64,000 nucleotides of DNA from Streptomyces lydicus (GCF_001729485.1 NZ_CP017157.1:5146001-5210000), one strand, 5' to 3'; counted from the stretch's first letter, positions 17,187 to 31,083 are shown. Notes: generated from the sequence alone by a model not told the origin. Numbers and translations are program-made.

Positions 17187-17617
17187 CGACACCGAGCGCA
17201 CTGGAGCGGCCCACCGGGGTCCCCTTCACCCGGCGGCTGGCCGCCCGACTCGTCCTCCTCCCCGCCGTCGCGCTGTCCTTCCTGCCCCCGCACCGCATCC
17301 GTGCCGTCCTCGACGTCGTACGCCGGGGAGCCGCACCCGCCTCGGCCGACCGGGCCAGGAACGCCCGGGACGCGATGTGCGCGGTCAGCCTGCGCTGCGC
17401 CGGGCCGCGCGGCTGCCTGCCCCGGTCCCTGGGGGCCGCGCTGCTGTGCCGGCTGAGCGGCAGCTGGCCGACCTGGTGCACCGGGGTACGGGTCGTGCCG
17501 CCCTTCACGGCACACGCCTGGATCGAGGTCGATGCCCGCCCGGTGGACGAAGGGGTGCCGGACGACTACTTCACCCCGCTCATCACCGTGGCACCCGTCA
17601 GCCGGCCCACCCGATGA
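17183..17617 (+). CDS. lasB2: Lasso leader peptidase (transglutaminase-like, B2)
   Basis: 144 residues. The catalytic Cys lies in RGCLPRSLGAALL and the His in TAHAWIEV, with an Asp shortly after; this is the B2 cysteine protease fold. A hydrophobic N-terminal stretch (LVLLPAVALSFL) is common in these proteins. It cuts the leader after Thr-Gly to free the Leu1 amine. Start and stop both overlap neighbours by ATGA. Confidence 0.92.
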   Translation: MTTPSALERPTGVPFTRRLAARLVLLPAVALSFLPPHRIRAVLDVVRRGAAPASADRARNARDAMCAVSLRCAGPRGCLPRSLGAALLCRLSGSWPTWCTGVRVVPPFTAHAWIEVDARPVDEGVPDDYFTPLITVAPVSRPTR

Positions 17618-19506
17618 CCACGGCCGCCGAGGAGACACCGGACCGTTCGACATGGGGTGCGGTCGCCACCATGTACCGGCTCACCACCGGGCACCGGGCC
17701 TCTGTCGTCGTCGCCACCGTGCTCACCCTGGTCGGCTCCGCCCTCGGACTGGCCCAGCCGCTCGTCGCCAGGAACATCGTCGACGCAAGCGGACAAGGCG
17801 GACGGCCCTTCTGGCCGCTGCTCGCGCTGCTGGCCGCGCTGTTCGTCACCGAGGCGGCGACCGGCGCGGTGGGGCGCTTCGTCCTGGAACGTATGGGTGA
17901 AGGCGTCGTACGGGGGCTGCGCCACGGCCTCATCGCGCACCTGCTGCGGCTGGAAATGCGCCAGTACCACCGGCACCGCACCGGGGACCTGATCTCCCGC
18001 GTGACCACCGACACCACTCTGCTCAGGGACGTCGTGTCCCAGGCGCTGGTCGACCTGGTGACCGGCGCCCTCGCCGCCGCCGGGGCGGTCGTCCTGATGG
18101 CGTGGATCGACCCGCTGCTGCTGCTTCTGGTCGCCCTGACCGTGGCCACCGCAGCCCTGGTCGTGGCCTCCCTGCTCAAAGGCATCCGGGCCGCCTCCGC
18201 CCACATGCAAGGCTCCGTCGGAGCCGTCGCCGCCGAACTGGAGCGCGCGCTCGGCGCCTTGCCGATGGTCCGGGTGCACCGTGCCGAGGACCGCGAGGCG
18301 GCGCACATCGGCAAGCGGGTCGACGCGGCGTACGACGCCGGCGTACGGACCGCGAAACTCGCCTCGGTGATGAGCCCGGCCGTCGAACTCGCCGTCCAGG
18401 GTTCCTTCCTGCTCGTCCTGGTCATCGGCGGGCTGCGGGTCGACGGACACGCCAACTCCCTCGGCGACCTGGTCGCGTTCCTGCTGTACGCCTCCTACTT
18501 GGTGCTGCCGTTGTCGTCGGTTTTCCGGGCCGTCGGGCTGATGCAGCGCGGCATGGGCGCGTACCAGCGGATCGCGCAGGCACTGACGCTGCCGGCGGAG
18601 CCCGCGGAGCCCGTGGGGTCCGCGGGCTCCGTGGAATCCCTGGAGCGGACCGCGGCGGGCGGGTGCGTTGCCCCTGCGGCGCCCCGACGGGTGGAGCGGA
18701 CGGGGAAGGGCGAGACACCGGCCCTGGCCCTGCACGATGTCCGTTTCGGGTACGTTCCGGACCGGCCGGTGCTCAACGGTGTCTCGTTCACCGTCCCCCA
18801 CCACGGGCAGGTCGCCCTCGTCGGACGGTCGGGCGCGGGCAAGAGCACGATCTTCGCGCTGGTGGCGCGCTTCCACGAACCGGACTCCGGAACGCTGCTG
18901 TTCGACGGTCGCCCCGCGGCCGAGCTCAGCCGCGGAGCCTGCCGGGCACGCATCGCCGTCGTCGACCAGAACACCCATGTCGTCCACGGCACGCTCCGGG
19001 ACAACATCACCTACGCGGCGCCCGGTGCCGGTGATGCCGAAGTCCGGCGGGTCGTCGAACTCGCCCAGCTGGACGGGGTGGTCCGACGACTGCCCGACGG
19101 CCTGTCCGGCGTACTCGGCGAACGCGGCAACACCCTGTCGGCCGGCGAACGGCAACGGGTCGCCCTGGCCCGCGCCCTCCTCGCCCGACCCGCCCTTCTC
19201 CTCCTCGACGAACCGACTTCCCACCTCGATGCCATCAACGAGGCCGCACTCACCGCGCTCATGAAGGAAGCCGCCCAGGAATGCGCCCTCCTGGTGATCG
19301 CGCACCGGCTCTCCACCGTCCGGCACGCCGACCGCATCATCGTGCTGGAGGAAGGCCGCACCGTCGCCTCCGGCTCCCACGAGGAACTCTTGACCACCAG
19401 TCCCTCCTACCGCGCGCTCGCGGCCGGCCAAATGCTCCGGCCGGCCGACGTCACGCCCGGGGCGGATGCGGCAACGGCCGCGCACGGACGGCCCCGAATG
19501 CCCTAG
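17614..19506 (+). CDS. lasD: Lasso peptide ABC exporter
   Basis: 630 residues: an N-terminal transmembrane domain with about six helices (residues 30-340), a poorly conserved linker repeating Pro/Ala/Glu, then an ATPase with Walker A GRSGAGKST, signature LSAGERQ, Walker B LLLLDEPTS and H-loop AHRLS. It is a half-size exporter that probably dimerises and secretes the mature lasso peptide, also giving immunity. Last gene of the lasso operon. Confidence 0.93.
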   Translation: MTTAAEETPDRSTWGAVATMYRLTTGHRASVVVATVLTLVGSALGLAQPLVARNIVDASGQGGRPFWPLLALLAALFVTEAATGAVGRFVLERMGEGVVRGLRHGLIAHLLRLEMRQYHRHRTGDLISRVTTDTTLLRDVVSQALVDLVTGALAAAGAVVLMAWIDPLLLLLVALTVATAALVVASLLKGIRAASAHMQGSVGAVAAELERALGALPMVRVHRAEDREAAHIGKRVDAAYDAGVRTAKLASVMSPAVELAVQGSFLLVLVIGGLRVDGHANSLGDLVAFLLYASYLVLPLSSVFRAVGLMQRGMGAYQRIAQALTLPAEPAEPVGSAGSVESLERTAAGGCVAPAAPRRVERTGKGETPALALHDVRFGYVPDRPVLNGVSFTVPHHGQVALVGRSGAGKSTIFALVARFHEPDSGTLLFDGRPAAELSRGACRARIAVVDQNTHVVHGTLRDNITYAAPGAGDAEVRRVVELAQLDGVVRRLPDGLSGVLGERGNTLSAGERQRVALARALLARPALLLLDEPTSHLDAINEAALTALMKEAAQECALLVIAHRLSTVRHADRIIVLEEGRTVASGSHEELLTTSPSYRALAAGQMLRPADVTPGADAATAAHGRPRMP

Positions 19507-19927
19507 TCGACGGCCTCATCTCACCCGTCGTGGCCGCCGGCGAGTGCCTGCGGTTGCCTGCGCACCGCTGACCCGGGTCTTCACCCGCTCCCCGGAAGAC
19601 CGGAACATCAACACCAGGCATTCCACACCTGCGCCAGGGGGACCCCTCGACGTGCTGACCGCTGCGGTGTCCGAGCCCGGCCCCGGACGCCTGCACCGCG
19701 TCCACGAACGGGTCGTGGGCGCACAGCGGACCGACCACGGCGTCACCCTCGCCCTCCGCTCCGGCAAGGCCCTGCTCGCGGCGATCTTCCGGCACGGCCT
19801 GCTCCCCAGCCCCACGCCGACCCGCCGCCGCCCGCGGTTCCCCCGCCGTCCATCGGGGCTGTCCAACCAATTGTCGTGGACGGTTGCACGGCCTCTCTCC
19901 TATCCCGGCAGGCTTTTGTCGCACCGC
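19507..19927. other. Intergenic stretch with a possible gene remnant
   Basis: Between the lasso operon and sbnA. Bases 19651-19810 in the plus frame starting at GTG 19651 show coding-like GC-rich third positions (LTAAVSEPGPGRLHRVHERV and following) but no recognisable family, no ribosome site and no clean end. It may be a decayed gene. Nothing else is seen apart from the operator that follows. Confidence 0.3.
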
Positions 19928-19949
19928 ACTTGAGTCGCGGTTGAGCCGC
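19928..19949 (+). promoter_or_regulatory. SARP-type operator upstream of sbnA
   Basis: Two 11-bp units, ACTTGAGTCGC and GGTTGAGCCGC, placing heptamers TTGAGTC and TTGAGCC 4 bp apart as in SARP binding sites. A TAGATC sequence follows, and sbnA starts 29 bp downstream. The same heptamers recur at 31029-31072. Confidence 0.7.
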
Positions 19950-19978
19950 CTAGATCGGCCCCGTGCCACACTCGGCCC

Positions 19979-20995
19979 ATGCTCCACAGGCGTGCTGATC
20001 AATTGCTGATCGAACGGACCAAGCAAATCCGCAGGGGCCTCACTGGAACTCCGCTGATTCCTCTGGCTGATGAGCAGTGCGACGTCGTCGCCAAGCTGGA
20101 ATTCTGCAATCCCGCCGGAAGTACCAAAGACCGTTCGGCATTGTGGATTCTGGAACAGGCAATCGGTCGCGGGGAGATAACGCACGACACCACGGTGGTC
20201 GAGTCGTCGTCCGGCAATTTCGCGCTGGCCCTGGCTTTCTACTGCCGAATGCTCGGCATCTCGTTCGTCCCGGTCATCGATCCGAACTGCAACGAGGCCA
20301 CCGAGGCCCAGCTCCGGCTGCTGGGCGGGCGGGTGGAGAAGGTGTCCATCCGTGATGCGGCGGGCAGCTACCTGCAGACCCGGTTGTCCCGCGTGCAGGA
20401 ACTGCTGGTCGAACTCGACTCGGCCTATTGGCCCAACCAGTACGCCAATCCGGATGCCCGCGACGCGCATTACCGCTTCACCGCGGACGAGTTGATCGCG
20501 CAGGCCGGCCCGCTCGACTACCTCTTCGTCGGCGTGGGCACGGGCGGCACGATCGCCGGGCTCTCCCACCGGGTCAAGGAGACGTACCCGGGCTGCGTGG
20601 TTGTCGCCGTCGACACCGAAGGCTCGGTGATCTTCGGAGGCCCGCCGAAGAAGCGGCGGATCCCCGGCATCGGCTCCAGCATCGTGCCGCCGCTGTGCGG
20701 TCAGGCGCTGATCGACCAGGTGGAGATCGTCTCCGAGGTGCGTGCCGTCGATGCCTGCACCGACCTGGTAGCCAAGTACGGCTTGTACGCGGGCGGTTCG
20801 ACCGGCAGCACCTATGCCGCCGTCCAGGACTACTTCGCTCGTCACCGTCCCGGCGCGCACCGTCCCCGGGTCGCCTTCATGGCCGCCGACCGCGGCCATG
20901 CCTACGCCCAGACCGTCTACGACCCCAAGTGGGTCCAACAGCTGCGCGCGGAGGCGGCACAGCCCGCCGGCGTCGAATTCCTGGCCGTCAACTGA
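19979..20995 (+). CDS. sbnA: SbnA-like 2,3-diaminopropionate biosynthesis PLP enzyme
   Basis: 338 residues, fold type II PLP enzyme of the cysteine synthase family. The PLP Lys is in NPAGSTKDRS (about Lys50), the substrate loop is SSSGNFALAL, and the phosphate-binding loop is GVGTGGTIAG. SbnA condenses O-phospho-L-serine with L-glutamate to N-(1-amino-1-carboxy-2-ethyl)-glutamate. The next gene is the matching SbnB, so the pair makes L-2,3-diaminopropionate for the NRPS. No ribosome site is visible, so the mRNA could be nearly leaderless from the SARP promoter. The strong sbnB pairing settles the annotation over a true cysteine synthase. Confidence 0.9.
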   Translation: MLHRRADQLLIERTKQIRRGLTGTPLIPLADEQCDVVAKLEFCNPAGSTKDRSALWILEQAIGRGEITHDTTVVESSSGNFALALAFYCRMLGISFVPVIDPNCNEATEAQLRLLGGRVEKVSIRDAAGSYLQTRLSRVQELLVELDSAYWPNQYANPDARDAHYRFTADELIAQAGPLDYLFVGVGTGGTIAGLSHRVKETYPGCVVVAVDTEGSVIFGGPPKKRRIPGIGSSIVPPLCGQALIDQVEIVSEVRAVDACTDLVAKYGLYAGGSTGSTYAAVQDYFARHRPGAHRPRVAFMAADRGHAYAQTVYDPKWVQQLRAEAAQPAGVEFLAVN

Positions 20996-21009
20996 AGGAG
21001 AACCACCCC

Positions 21010-22029
21010 GTGTCCACCCTGTCCCCACCGCCCATGACCGTGATCGGCGCAGCCGACATCGCCGCCGAGACGGACCGTCACCGTCCGGAGCTCATCGACG
21101 TCGTCCGTGCCGCCTACCTCGCGCACGACGCGGGACAGAGCTCGAACCCGCACAGTTCGTTCCTGCGCTTCCCGCACCGGAGCCGGTCGCGCATCATCTC
21201 CCTGCCCGCGTATCTAGGGGGTGAGTTCGAGGTCGCCGGCAACAAGTGGATCGCCAGTTTTCCGGACAACACGCAGCACGGTATCCCCCGCGCCTCGGCC
21301 ACGCTGATCCTCAACGACTGCGTCACCGGCTACCCGTTCGCCTGCATGGAGTCCTCGATCATCTCGGCGACGCGGACCGCGGCCTCCGCGGTGCTCGGCG
21401 CGCGGACGCTGCTCGGCGCGCGCCGTGCCCGCCGAGTCGGCATCGTGGGCACGGGTCTGATCGCCCAGCACGTATGGCGGTTCCTGCGTGATCTCGACTG
21501 GGAGATCGACGGCTTCCGGCTCTTCGACCTCGATCCGGCGGCGGCGGGCCGCTTCGGCGCCGTCATGGCCGAGCACACCGAGGCCGAGATCGTGGTCGCC
21601 GACACGGTGGAGGACGCGTTCACCGACTGCGACCTGGTGGTGCTGACCACCGTGGCCGGCGAGCCGCACCTGCACGACCCCCGGCTGCTGTCCCACAACC
21701 CGGTGGTCCTGCACCTGTCCCTGCGCGACCTCGCCCCCGAGATGATCCTCGCCGCCCAGAACTTCACCGACGACGTCGACCACGCCGTACGCGAGCGCAC
21801 CTCGCTGCACCTGACCGAACAGCGCACCGGCAACCGGGACTTCGTCGACGGCACCCTCGGCGACCTGCTGCGCGGACGACAGCGCCGGGACCACGGACGC
21901 CCGGCGATCTTCTCACCGTTCGGACTCGGCGTACTCGACCTCGCCGTCGGCAAGTGGGTTCACGACCGGGTCGTCGCCGCGGGCCGGGGCCGCCGCGAGA
22001 GCGACTTCTTCACCGGGGTGGGGGTCTGA
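21010..22029 (+). CDS. sbnB: SbnB-like 2,3-diaminopropionate biosynthesis dehydrogenase
   Basis: 339 residues from GTG with AAGGAG 8 nt upstream, 14 bp after sbnA. Ornithine cyclodeaminase/mu-crystallin family: Rossmann loop GIVGTGLIAQ and the substrate-side SSIISATRTAAS. SbnB uses NAD+ to split the SbnA product oxidatively into L-Dap, 2-oxoglutarate and ammonia. Coupled operon position before MbtH and the NRPS indicates supply of L-Dap as a peptide building block. Confidence 0.9.
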   Translation: MSTLSPPPMTVIGAADIAAETDRHRPELIDVVRAAYLAHDAGQSSNPHSSFLRFPHRSRSRIISLPAYLGGEFEVAGNKWIASFPDNTQHGIPRASATLILNDCVTGYPFACMESSIISATRTAASAVLGARTLLGARRARRVGIVGTGLIAQHVWRFLRDLDWEIDGFRLFDLDPAAAGRFGAVMAEHTEAEIVVADTVEDAFTDCDLVVLTTVAGEPHLHDPRLLSHNPVVLHLSLRDLAPEMILAAQNFTDDVDHAVRERTSLHLTEQRTGNRDFVDGTLGDLLRGRQRRDHGRPAIFSPFGLGVLDLAVGKWVHDRVVAAGRGRRESDFFTGVGV

Positions 22030-22032
22030 CGC

Positions 22033-22242
22033 ATGAGCGCCTCACCCGCCCCGGGCCCCGCCGGGGACCGGTACGTCGTCGTGGTGAACCACGAGGAGCA
22101 GTACTCGGTCTGGTTCGCCGACCGTGCCCTGCCCGCCGGCTGGACCGCCACCGGCGCGCAGGGCACCCGCGAGGAGTGCCTGGACCACATCGAGCAGGTG
22201 TGGACCGACCTGACCCCGCGCTCCGCGCGAGTGTCACGATGA
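22033..22242 (+). CDS. MbtH-like NRPS accessory protein
   Basis: 69 residues with the MbtH pattern NHEEQYSVWFADRALPAGW, then GTREECLDHIEQVWTDL and a Pro after it. The three conserved Trp residues are present. MbtH proteins bind and solubilise adenylation domains, here presumably those of the dimodular NRPS. The start is 3 bp after sbnB; the stop overlaps the thioesterase start (ATGA). Confidence 0.95.
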   Translation: MSASPAPGPAGDRYVVVVNHEEQYSVWFADRALPAGWTATGAQGTREECLDHIEQVWTDLTPRSARVSR

Positions 22243-22976
22243 CGGCCGCTGACCTCGCAGCGGCCTGGCTGCGCGGGATCGGCCACCGTGAACTCACCGC
22301 GCAGCGGCGCCTGTTCGTCTTCCCGCACGCCGGAGCCGGCGCCTCCGCCTACCGGCTGGCGGCGTACCTGCCGGACACCGTCGAAGTCTGTACGGTCCAG
22401 TTGCCCGGCCGGGAGAACCGGGTCGCCGAACCGGCCCTGACGTCCCTGGACGAAGCCGTGGCCGCGCTTGCGCCGCTCATCGCGGACCACACGGACCTGC
22501 CGTACGCCTTCTTCGGGCACAGCATGGGCTCCCTGATCGCCTTCGAGTCGGCCCGGCGGCTACGTGCACTCGGCACGCGCCTGCCCGACCGCCTGTTCCT
22601 GTCGGGCATGCGCGCCCCCGGCCTGCCGGACCGCGACCCGCGGCACACGCTGCCGGACGACAAGCTGCTCGCCACCGCCGCATTCGACGGCGTGGACGCC
22701 GAGGTGCAGGAGCTGCTGCTGCCGCTGCTGCGCGCGGACCTGACGCTGTGCGAGACGTACACGCCCCGGGCCGAGGCACCCCTGCCCTGTCCCCTGACCG
22801 TTCTGGCCGGCGCGGACGACGACAGCGTCGACCGGACGGAGCTCGCCGGCTGGCGCGAGCACACATCGGCCGACTTCGCCCTGCATCTGTTCCCGGGTGC
22901 CCCCCACCTGTACGTGCGCGGCGCGGAACGACAGCTGGCAGAGATGATCACGCGCACCCTCCCCGCATGGGGCTGA
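22239..22976 (+). CDS. Type II thioesterase of the NRPS cluster
   Basis: 245 residues; alpha/beta hydrolase with nucleophile elbow GHSMGSL (Ser), Asp in LAGADDDSV, and His in GAPHLYV. N-terminal FVFPHAGAGASAYR is typical of external thioesterases. These remove wrong acyl groups from carrier domains. Since the NRPS has no TE domain, it could also be the releasing enzyme. It lies directly before the NRPS and is probably in one operon with it. Confidence 0.92.
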   Translation: MTAADLAAAWLRGIGHRELTAQRRLFVFPHAGAGASAYRLAAYLPDTVEVCTVQLPGRENRVAEPALTSLDEAVAALAPLIADHTDLPYAFFGHSMGSLIAFESARRLRALGTRLPDRLFLSGMRAPGLPDRDPRHTLPDDKLLATAAFDGVDAEVQELLLPLLRADLTLCETYTPRAEAPLPCPLTVLAGADDDSVDRTELAGWREHTSADFALHLFPGAPHLYVRGAERQLAEMITRTLPAWG

Positions 22977-22989
22977 GAAAGGACCGTTC

Positions 22990-27921
<4,932 letters not shown>

Positions 27922-27981
27922 TGAGCAGCACCCGGAGCACCCGCGTCGTCCCGGTCGACGCCTGACCGTCGAGTCACGCGC

Positions 27982-28014
27982 CGGCGCAGCCGTTCATGAC
28001 CCGCGGCTGCGCCG
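27982..28014 (+). terminator. Terminator after the NRPS operon
   Basis: 11-bp perfect inverted repeat CGGCGCAGCCG / CGGCTGCGCCG with an 11-nt loop, 60 bp past the NRPS stop. Confidence 0.85.
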
Positions 28015-28050
28015 TCGTCCGCGTGCGGCCGGGACGACACGGGGCCGGCG

Positions 28051-28078
28051 GGCTGCTGGCTGCTGGCTGCTGGCTGCT
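28051..28078 (+). repeat. (GGCTGCT) x 4 tandem repeat
   Basis: Four perfect 7-bp units between the two terminators of the convergent NRPS and MFS genes. Non-coding; likely slippage product. Confidence 0.9.
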
Positions 28079-28093
28079 GAACGGCGAACGCGG

Positions 28094-28141
28094 GAAACGC
28101 CGACCACCGGCAGGGAGTGCTGCCGGGGGTCGGCGCGTTTC
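28094..28141. terminator. Terminator facing the MFS exporter gene
   Basis: Long hairpin: CGCCGACCACCGGCAG (28098-28113), 6-nt loop, CTGCCGGGGGTCGGCG (28120-28135), flanked by GAAACG and CGTTTC so that the stem extends past a 2-nt bulge. One internal mismatch. Confidence 0.82.
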
Positions 28142-28175
28142 TTCGCGGTACGCGCTCAACGGGCGCGGGCAGGGC

Positions 28176-29540
28176 TCAGCCGGCGGAGTCGCGGTCGAGC
28201 TGCGCCACGGGGACGGCGTCCCCGGCCGGTGCGGCCCCGCTCGTGGCCGCGGGCCGCCGGTCGAGTCCGAGCACGAGGGGAACGGCCAGCACGCTGATCG
28301 TGGTGAGGAACACCCAGGGCAGCGCCGCACCACCCTCCAGCAGCGCGGTGAGCAGGGCCGGGGCTGCGGCACCGCCGACCGACCAGGACAGCTGGTAGAC
28401 GCCCAGATAGCGGCCCCGCAGCTGCTCGGGCGCCATCACCACGCTCAGTTCGCTGGTCGGCGGCGAGCCGAGCATCTCGCCCACGGTGTAGAGCACCATC
28501 GCGAGCAGCATGCCGGCGATCACCGCCCAGCCGGGCAGCACGAGCAGCGTCCCGAAGACGGCGAATGCCCCCGCGTTGCACAGCAGGGCCCACACCAGCA
28601 CCGCCACCGGCCTGCGGGCCTCGATCCAGCGGCTGGCGAGCGTCTGCAGCAGCGCGACCATGGCCGCGTTCAGCACGACGAACCCGCCGACGGCCCAGGC
28701 GCCGACATCGAGGTGGTCCACCGCGTAGACGGCGAGCAGCACCGGGATCACCGTGGAGGCGAAGACGAAGGAGATGTTCGTCGCGACCAGCCGCAGATAC
28801 CGCGTGTCCCTCAGCACGGCGCGATAGCCGGCCGATGCCTGTACGGGGGTGTCGCCCGTCCCCTGTTCCCTCCCGGCGGGCTTCGGCTCCGCGGGCCCGG
28901 CGCCGGCCGGCTCGTCCGTGTCAGCGACCCGCATGGTGATCACGAGCCATCCTGCGACGGCGAAGGTGACCACGTTGAGTGCCATGACCGCCCGCAGCCC
29001 GGCGACGGTTCCGATGCTCAGGGCCACCGCGGACACGGCGCCGCCGAAACCGACGCCGACATTGCGCAGGGCACGGACGAAGCCGAACCAGCGGGCCCGC
29101 TCGACGCCCCGGGCGACCAGCACGGTGAGCGGGCTGTTGCCCATCCAGAAGGCGGTGGAGCCCAGTTGCACCACGAACTGCCACAACACGATCTGCCAGG
29201 CCGCGTGCGAGAACAGAAATCCGAGGAAACCGGCCACCGAAATCCAGTTCCCCGCGGCGACCACGAGACGCGGACCGTAGGAGTCCAGCAGGCGCCCGAT
29301 GAGGAGCGGAACGGGGAGGACAAGCAGCTGGCCGGCGGTCAGCGCGGCGCCGACGGCGACCAGTGACAGCGACGTCGTCTTCACGAAGAAGACAACGGTG
29401 AAAGCCATCACCAACCCGTTTCCCAGGCTGTCGATCAGGTTGGCCGTGACGAATCGGCCTTTCCCCGCGAGGTCCGGCAGGCCCCAGGCCGTCTGAACCC
29501 GCCGCCAGGCCGAGGGTTCGGGGCAATGCTGCGGCATCAT
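28176..29540 (-). CDS. MFS exporter of the NRPS/deazaguanine cluster
   Basis: 454 residues with about 12 hydrophobic helices and a central cytoplasmic loop near residues 205-235 rich in Gly/Pro/Glu. The motif A-like loop GRLLDSYGPR follows TM2. The stop is before a strong terminator, and the start lies 9 bp from the upstream ATP-grasp gene, so the two form one transcript from the SARP-box promoter. Role: most likely efflux of, and self-resistance to, the cluster product. Substrate cannot be told from sequence. Confidence 0.85.
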   Translation of the reverse strand: MMPQHCPEPSAWRRVQTAWGLPDLAGKGRFVTANLIDSLGNGLVMAFTVVFFVKTTSLSLVAVGAALTAGQLLVLPVPLLIGRLLDSYGPRLVVAAGNWISVAGFLGFLFSHAAWQIVLWQFVVQLGSTAFWMGNSPLTVLVARGVERARWFGFVRALRNVGVGFGGAVSAVALSIGTVAGLRAVMALNVVTFAVAGWLVITMRVADTDEPAGAGPAEPKPAGREQGTGDTPVQASAGYRAVLRDTRYLRLVATNISFVFASTVIPVLLAVYAVDHLDVGAWAVGGFVVLNAAMVALLQTLASRWIEARRPVAVLVWALLCNAGAFAVFGTLLVLPGWAVIAGMLLAMVLYTVGEMLGSPPTSELSVVMAPEQLRGRYLGVYQLSWSVGGAAAPALLTALLEGGAALPWVFLTTISVLAVPLVLGLDRRPAATSGAAPAGDAVPVAQLDRDSAG

Positions 29541-29549
29541 GGCTTCTCT

Positions 29550-30953
29550 CTACTTCGCTGTACGGGCGGGCCATTCGCCCGTGGGAGGCACATCGCCCCC
29601 GGCGGACAGCTCGCTCTGCTGGAAGACGGCTGCGCTGTGCGCCTTGGCATGTGACAGGACGGAGATGATGCCGCCCGAACCGGCCGGCACCAGCTTGCCG
29701 AACACTCCTGCACAACCCTGCGGGGTGTAGAACATGCCATAGGCCGCGTGCCACTCCTCGGTTTCCCCGGACACCGGGTCCACCACGAGTTCGGGCCGGG
29801 GAACCACTCTCTGTTGTACGACACATCCTTCGGCGGCGGAGGTCTCCAGAGCCCGCCGCCACGTGGCGTCGTCCGTTTCCCAGCCCACCACGGCACCGTA
29901 TCCCCCGCCACGCGCGTTGACCTTCAGGATCAACTGCTCGCGCCGCTCCCGGCATTCGTCCACGAGGTCGGTGTCGGTCCTGAGCGCGTCAGTGTTGACC
30001 AGCCGGGTCCAGGGCAGCACCCGGTCGATGAGCCGGCACTCGTCGGCACTGAAATTGCGCCGCCACGCCGGGTCCGAAAGCAGCGCCATACAGGCTTTGT
30101 TGGCGAGCATGTTGCTGGACAGCGGGGTCCACAGCAGCGTCCCGCCCGCCCGGTGCGCACGCAGCAGCGGTGCGACCAGGGACCGGCCGTCGGGTTCCTC
30201 GGCGATCTGGTCCGGGACGAAGGCGCGGTAGACCACGTCGATCTTCGTGTCCCCGAGGTAGAGCGCCCCGCCCCGTTCGTGCACGTCGGAGATCTCGGCC
30301 ATCCGGATGTCGAGGCCGGCCCAGCGCAGTGCGGACAGGTCGTTGAGCCAGGCGGCGCCGTAGTCCGCCAGGCCGCCACGCCATTCCAGCAGGGCCACCA
30401 CCGGCTCGCGCCCGGGTGCCACCCGGGCGCCGAAGCGGCGCAGCGCCTCCACCGCGGCGCGAGCGGGATGCACGTAACCAAGCCGATTCCGGCGCGCGAA
30501 GTCGGCGAAGGCGTCGACCTCCATCGTCGCCCGGGAGATTTCACCGGCGAGGCCCCAGCCGCCGGCCTCGCTCCCCAGATTGAATTCGAGGAGTTTGAAT
30601 GAGGTGCCGTCGTGATACATGTCGGCCCGGCCGTAGTGGGGTGGCAGTACGTCGCCCAACTGCCGTATCGCTTCCCAGTGGCCGTCGCTGATACCCAGCA
30701 CCGAGCGGAATGCCTCCAAATCGCCGCCGAACATTCGCTCCGGCAAGGAAAGGAGCATGTCGAGGAGGTGCTGCAGGTCATCGCCAAAATCGCGAACCTC
30801 ACGTTCGGCGACGAAGAGGGGCCTGGCCAGATATTCACCGTGCCAAGGTGCAAGCGTGGGAAAGTCCTTGACGTGCTGGGCGACCGTTGGCAAGTCACTG
30901 CCAGGTGTGCGGAACTCCTCGTTGTACTGGGCTGTTACCCGCTCCGCCGACAT
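29550..30953 (-). CDS. Circularly permuted ATP-grasp amide ligase
   Basis: 467 residues. The ATG at 30953 with GGAGA upstream is preferred over an upstream in-frame start that would run into the SARP boxes. The fold resembles glutathionylspermidine synthase-like/circularly permuted ATP-grasp proteins: EFNLGSEAGGWG early, and nucleotide-binding ILKVNARGGGYGAVVGWE late. Such enzymes activate a carboxylate as acyl phosphate and join it to an amine. Divergently transcribed from the PhyH oxygenase and co-transcribed with the exporter. It could link the NRPS-derived dipeptide, or free amino acids, to another part of the product; that assignment is inference. Confidence 0.78.
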   Translation of the reverse strand: MSAERVTAQYNEEFRTPGSDLPTVAQHVKDFPTLAPWHGEYLARPLFVAEREVRDFGDDLQHLLDMLLSLPERMFGGDLEAFRSVLGISDGHWEAIRQLGDVLPPHYGRADMYHDGTSFKLLEFNLGSEAGGWGLAGEISRATMEVDAFADFARRNRLGYVHPARAAVEALRRFGARVAPGREPVVALLEWRGGLADYGAAWLNDLSALRWAGLDIRMAEISDVHERGGALYLGDTKIDVVYRAFVPDQIAEEPDGRSLVAPLLRAHRAGGTLLWTPLSSNMLANKACMALLSDPAWRRNFSADECRLIDRVLPWTRLVNTDALRTDTDLVDECRERREQLILKVNARGGGYGAVVGWETDDATWRRALETSAAEGCVVQQRVVPRPELVVDPVSGETEEWHAAYGMFYTPQGCAGVFGKLVPAGSGGIISVLSHAKAHSAAVFQQSELSAGGDVPPTGEWPARTAK

Positions 30954-31028
30954 GAAGTCTCCGCTCCTGATCGATGGCGACCGAGCCCCTCGGCCCGTAC
31001 GGTTCATCGTTTCATCCCGGTCTTCGGT

Positions 31029-31083
31029 GCGGCTCAATTGCGACTCAATCGCCGCTCAGTTGCGGCTCACCTGCCGGTCAAGG
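31029..31083 (-). promoter_or_regulatory. Array of four to five 11-bp SARP-type operator repeats
   Basis: Consecutive 11-bp units on the plus strand at 31029, 31040, 31051 and 31062 (GCGGCTCAATT, GCGACTCAATC, GCCGCTCAGTT, GCGGCTCACCT), with a degenerate fifth at 31073. On the minus strand each carries TTGAGYC or a close variant, the same heptamers as at 19928-19949. It is centred in the 337-bp divergent promoter between the ATP-grasp and PhyH genes. A GTGTTAACAC palindrome lies at 31106-31115. Confidence 0.8.

Noticed and set aside
19979..20995. Annotation as cysteine synthase
   Set aside because: The fold is the same, but the adjoining SbnB homologue and NRPS context fit diaminopropionate synthesis better.
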